The notes under the pieces were generated by a model. It saw only the letters and a list, made by a program, of their open reading frames with translations. It was not told the origin of the DNA and did not search any database. 64,000 bases of DNA from Campylobacteraceae bacterium (GTDB taxonomy: Bacteria > Campylobacterota > Campylobacteria > Campylobacterales > Campylobacteraceae), in assembly GCA_900753405.1 (NCBI GenBank), contig CAADYZ010000015.1, positions 67,735 through 131,734 of the forward strand, in the 5' to 3' direction. Position numbers and translations under genes: made by a program. Position 1 is the stretch's first letter, and every line of letters starts with the position of its first letter. This document shows, piece by piece, positions 61,335 to 64,000 of the stretch.

Positions 61335-64000
61335 TTAGTTGTCTATTCTAAACTCTAACTCGTAATTTATGATAAATTCCGTTTCTTCGGGTGTCAAATC
61401 ATAAAGCGGACAAATCAACCTGTCAATCTTATCAATAATATGTTTTGATTTTCGTATTTTATAAGTTTTTACGCCATTACTATAATCGTGATTTTTCTCT
61501 ATATCGGTTTCGTATTCTTTGCCTAACTTTTCTAATTTATTTATAATTTCTTTACTAAAATTCGGAATAGGAAATATATCAATTTCGTAAATATAACTAT
61601 GTCTGCCTTCGCTATAAGAATTTCTAAACCAATAAAAAAGCGTAGAAGAAAGAATGGCTACAATTACTTTAGGTTTTGTTGTATTAAAATTTGACTCGGT
61701 AGTTGATTTTGTAGTAGAATAACTTGTATATAAATCGTAATATCTTCCGCCCGTGTTTCTATAATAAACTTTTTGTTTTCCGCCCATTAAATCTTTAATA
61801 GTTTGTTTTTGAGAATATAATTTTTGCATAATGCTTTTTTCAATCGGCAATCCTATTTTGCAAAATGCTTCAGGTTGAACAAAATCAACGGAATTTACAA
61901 AACTCATATTTTTAATAACGCTATCTATTGATTGACTTGAAAGTTTTTTATTTATCTTTGTCGTCAATAAAATTTTTGTTTTCGTATTTGTTTTCATAAA
62001 ATTTATAATAGAAACTCTTTGGTCGGCATTATAAAAAATCCTCGATGGAGCATTACTATAACTACTAACTTTTACAAATTCGCAATTATCTAAAATCATT
62101 TTATGCAATTCAATATTTGATTTGCTACTCGTTACGCTAATCGGCACGATAAAATTAAGATTTCCATTTTTATCTAATAAATTAAAACCTTTCTCAATAA
62201 ATATTTTGTAAGTATCCAAACTGCCTTGATTTGCATATTTATAATTTTCCTTAAAATATTTTTTATCTTCGGCGCTTATTTTCGCGCCATAAGGCGGATT
62301 GCCGATGACGATGTCAAAAGACTTGACACCAAACATATACTCGCTGTCAAAAAACCCTGCCACACTTTGCGAGTCAAAAGGGTCGTAAGCAAGAAGCGGA
62401 TTTTCAAAGCTCTCGCTCATTCCAATTGAGAGGTCTTCGCGGACGATGTGGCGTCTAAGCTCTGTGTAGGCTTGTTGGAGTTTGGCTTTTTCGTGTGAGC
62501 CAAAATACTCGCTGCGAAGCTTTGAAAGCTTGGCGATGTCGTCTTCGTAGCCTGCGTAGTGCAGCGAGTTTGTCACAGGAAGATTGACGAGCGAGTTTGC
62601 GGTGATGAATTTAAACTCCAAATTTGGCAAAGGCTTGATGTCGCTAGGGTCTTGGTCGATGATGAGTGAAAGAAAGCAGCGAAGGCGCGCGATCTCAGTT
62701 GCCATAGGCTGAATATCCACGCCGTAGATGCACTCTTGCAAAATTTCAAGCTTTCGTTCATACGCACTTCTGGTGTCGCCACACTTTTCTTGCAGGTGCA
62801 AAATTTCGTGCAAAATCCCCATAGGAAACGCTCCGCTTCCGCAAGCTGGGTCGAGGATTTTGAGTTTTTTAAGAGCGTTTAGGAGGCTTTGTTGCTTGGC
62901 TTTGTCAAAAGGCGCGGTTTCGTCGTCAAAAATGAGCCTTCTTAACTCCTCTTCGTCTTGTGTGTGGAATTTTAGATACAAAATTAGCGACTCTTTTACC
63001 ATATAACTCACAATCTCGCGTGGCGTGTAGTAGCTGCCTGTGGATTTACGCAGGCTAAGAGAGAGGTCTTTGCCGTTGTTGTCGGTGAAAAGTTCGCTAA
63101 GCAGGCTTTCAAAAACCGTGCCTAAAAGCTCTGGGTCGAGGGCGACTTCGGTGTCAAAAGAGCTTTGTTCATCAAGCGTAAAGTTGTATCTGCTTAGCAC
63201 TTCAAAAAGCTTGTCAAAAACCGAATTTGGTAAATCTAGCTCTCTAAAATACGCGTGCGGCTCTTGGGGCTTGAAAAAGTCGTTTTCTTGTGGGCTGAAA
63301 AGTCCGCCATTAAGATAAGGCACGGCGCTAAAAAGCTCCTTTGTTTGCGGTGAAAGTAGCTTGTAAAGGTGGGTTTTCTCTCTTAGGCTTGGCTCGGTGT
63401 TTAGCGTGGCAAAAAAGAGCGTTTGGAGGATGTCAAAGTAGTAGTTTTGGCTTAGTTTAGTGTTGAATATCTCACTACTCACTAAGCCTTTTTTCTCCAA
63501 AAACTTGCAAAACAAAAGGCGGCAAAAGAGGCGCAAAAGGAAGCTTCTTTTGTCGTTTTCACTGACATTTTCAGGAAGTTTTGCGCTTTGTAAAAACTCC
63601 AAAAAGCAAGCGGTGATGTTTTGGTAAAACTCTTTTGCGACTGGCTCTTGCGAGAAGGCTTTTTCGAGGTCTGCTAAAATCAAATTTGGTTTTTGCAAAT
63701 TTGCGGCGGCGGTGGCGGTTGAGTTTGCGGTGGTTTTGGCGTTTTGCGCGGTGGCAATAAGGTTTGAAAGAGCTTTTTGGGCGGTGGCGGTTTTGTCGTG
63801 TCCGAGGATGAAGCTTTGGCGTTTTGGGCTGCTAAATGTTACTTTGTTGGCGTCGTAGTCAAAGCCGCTTGTGACAAGCGAGAGCCGAAATTCTCTTTGC
63901 TTTTGTGAGTGAAAGACGCACAAAAGAGCGGAGAATGGGCTGTTTTTTAGGGCGTTTTTAAGCTCGGTGTGGATGCCGATTTTGGCGTGGATGCTTTCGC
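61335..64000 (-). CDS. Type IIG-like restriction-modification protein (Eco57I family), N-terminus cut by window edge
   Basis: The frame stays open to base 64000 (codons upstream of 63923 read ...ELKNALKNSPFSALLCVFHSQ), so this is a partial gene of at least 888 codons; the TTG at 63923 is not its start. It has the N-terminal FRLSLVTSGFDYD segment typical of Eco57I-type enzymes, SAM motif LDPACGSGAFPMG (near 62815-62850) and catalytic IGNPPYG (62287-62307), so it methylates N6 of adenine. The C-terminal third should be the target-recognition domain. A nuclease domain, if any, would be N-terminal and outside the window. Composition changes abruptly at about 62,280: AT-rich after NPPYG, native-like before. 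Confidence 0.88.
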   Translation of the reverse strand, partial: ESIHAKIGIHTELKNALKNSPFSALLCVFHSQKQREFRLSLVTSGFDYDANKVTFSSPKRQSFILGHDKTATAQKALSNLIATAQNAKTTANSTATAAANLQKPNLILADLEKAFSQEPVAKEFYQNITACFLEFLQSAKLPENVSENDKRSFLLRLFCRLLFCKFLEKKGLVSSEIFNTKLSQNYYFDILQTLFFATLNTEPSLREKTHLYKLLSPQTKELFSAVPYLNGGLFSPQENDFFKPQEPHAYFRELDLPNSVFDKLFEVLSRYNFTLDEQSSFDTEVALDPELLGTVFESLLSELFTDNNGKDLSLSLRKSTGSYYTPREIVSYMVKESLILYLKFHTQDEEELRRLIFDDETAPFDKAKQQSLLNALKKLKILDPACGSGAFPMGILHEILHLQEKCGDTRSAYERKLEILQECIYGVDIQPMATEIARLRCFLSLIIDQDPSDIKPLPNLEFKFITANSLVNLPVTNSLHYAGYEDDIAKLSKLRSEYFGSHEKAKLQQAYTELRRHIVREDLSIGMSESFENPLLAYDPFDSQSVAGFFDSEYMFGVKSFDIVIGNPPYGAKISAEDKKYFKENYKYANQGSLDTYKIFIEKGFNLLDKNGNLNFIVPISVTSSKSNIELHKMILDNCEFVKVSSYSNAPSRIFYNADQRVSIINFMKTNTKTKILLTTKINKKLSSQSIDSVIKNMSFVNSVDFVQPEAFCKIGLPIEKSIMQKLYSQKQTIKDLMGGKQKVYYRNTGGRYYDLYTSYSTTKSTTESNFNTTKPKVIVAILSSTLFYWFRNSYSEGRHSYIYEIDIFPIPNFSKEIINKLEKLGKEYETDIEKNHDYSNGVKTYKIRKSKHIIDKIDRLICPLYDLTPEETEFIINYELEFRIDN

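Noticed and set aside
61335..63923. Restriction-modification gene starting at the TTG at 63923
   Set aside because: The frame remains open to the window edge, and the upstream codons read like the family N-terminus, so the gene is cut by the window.

Overview
The window looks like chromosomal DNA of a Campylobacter with moderate GC content, in the manner of the oral, anaerobic or microaerophilic species (C. curvus, C. rectus, C. showae, C. gracilis, C. concisus). This is inferred from gene content and order: the block slyD-cpoB-pal-tolB-tolA-tolR-tolQ-atpC-atpD-atpG-atpA-atpH-atpF-atpF'-parB-parA-birA is a typical campylobacterial arrangement, and fbp, a Cys-rich small protein, DUF507-carA and waaF-tcdA fit the same group. 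No rRNA, tRNA, insertion sequence or CRISPR array was seen.

Layout. 1-9 kb: mnmG (cut by the left edge), fbp, envelope genes (NagZ-like lipoprotein, M23 peptidase), a small secreted protein with a response regulator/histidine kinase pair, and a NhaC-type antiporter. 9-13.5 kb: trhP, a DUF815 ATPase, a glycosyltransferase and comEC. 13.6-18 kb: acpP-fabF-accA and glnA on the minus strand. 18-22.4 kb: mobB, a TSUP transporter, assT and prmA. 22.4-35.8 kb: the Tol-Pal, ATP synthase and ParAB/BirA block on the minus strand. 35.9-47.5 kb: a coiled-coil protein of unknown role, then uppP, nadK, recN, glyS, a flavoprotein, a methyltransferase, dxs and fmt. 47.5-59.1 kb: a small membrane protein, DUF507, carA, a LolC/E-type permease, pgsA, waaF, tcdA, an M16-like protein, tig, clpP, def and a YqhA-type membrane protein. 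59.5-64 kb: an accessory region with an AT-rich gene carrying a HEPN-like RNRIAH motif and a type IIG restriction-modification gene (cut by the right edge) whose specificity half is AT-rich while its methylase half looks native.

The most striking feature is a dispersed palindrome, core CAAATTCGAATTTG. I counted 18 perfect 14-bp copies by eye (11 inside genes, 7 between genes), plus several dozen variants (AACCGAATTTG, CCAAATTTGG, TCAAATTTGA). Within genes it is read in two frames, as KFEFD or SNSNL (variants KTEFD, KPNLI), because the third frame ends in TGA. Some copies replace native residues in conserved proteins (NadK, GlyS, RecN). Others sit in extra segments (MnmG, FabF, PrmA, a LolC/E-type permease). 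Between genes, copies are often extended by complementary flanks into terminator-like hairpins, and the TTGACA at their edge can act as a -35 box; one copy gives a perfect consensus promoter. Every copy contains RAATTY, the motif whose methylation is reported to mark DNA for uptake in C. jejuni, and comEC lies in the window. A palindromic DNA-uptake or epigenetic self-marking signal is therefore my leading hypothesis; it is not proven here.
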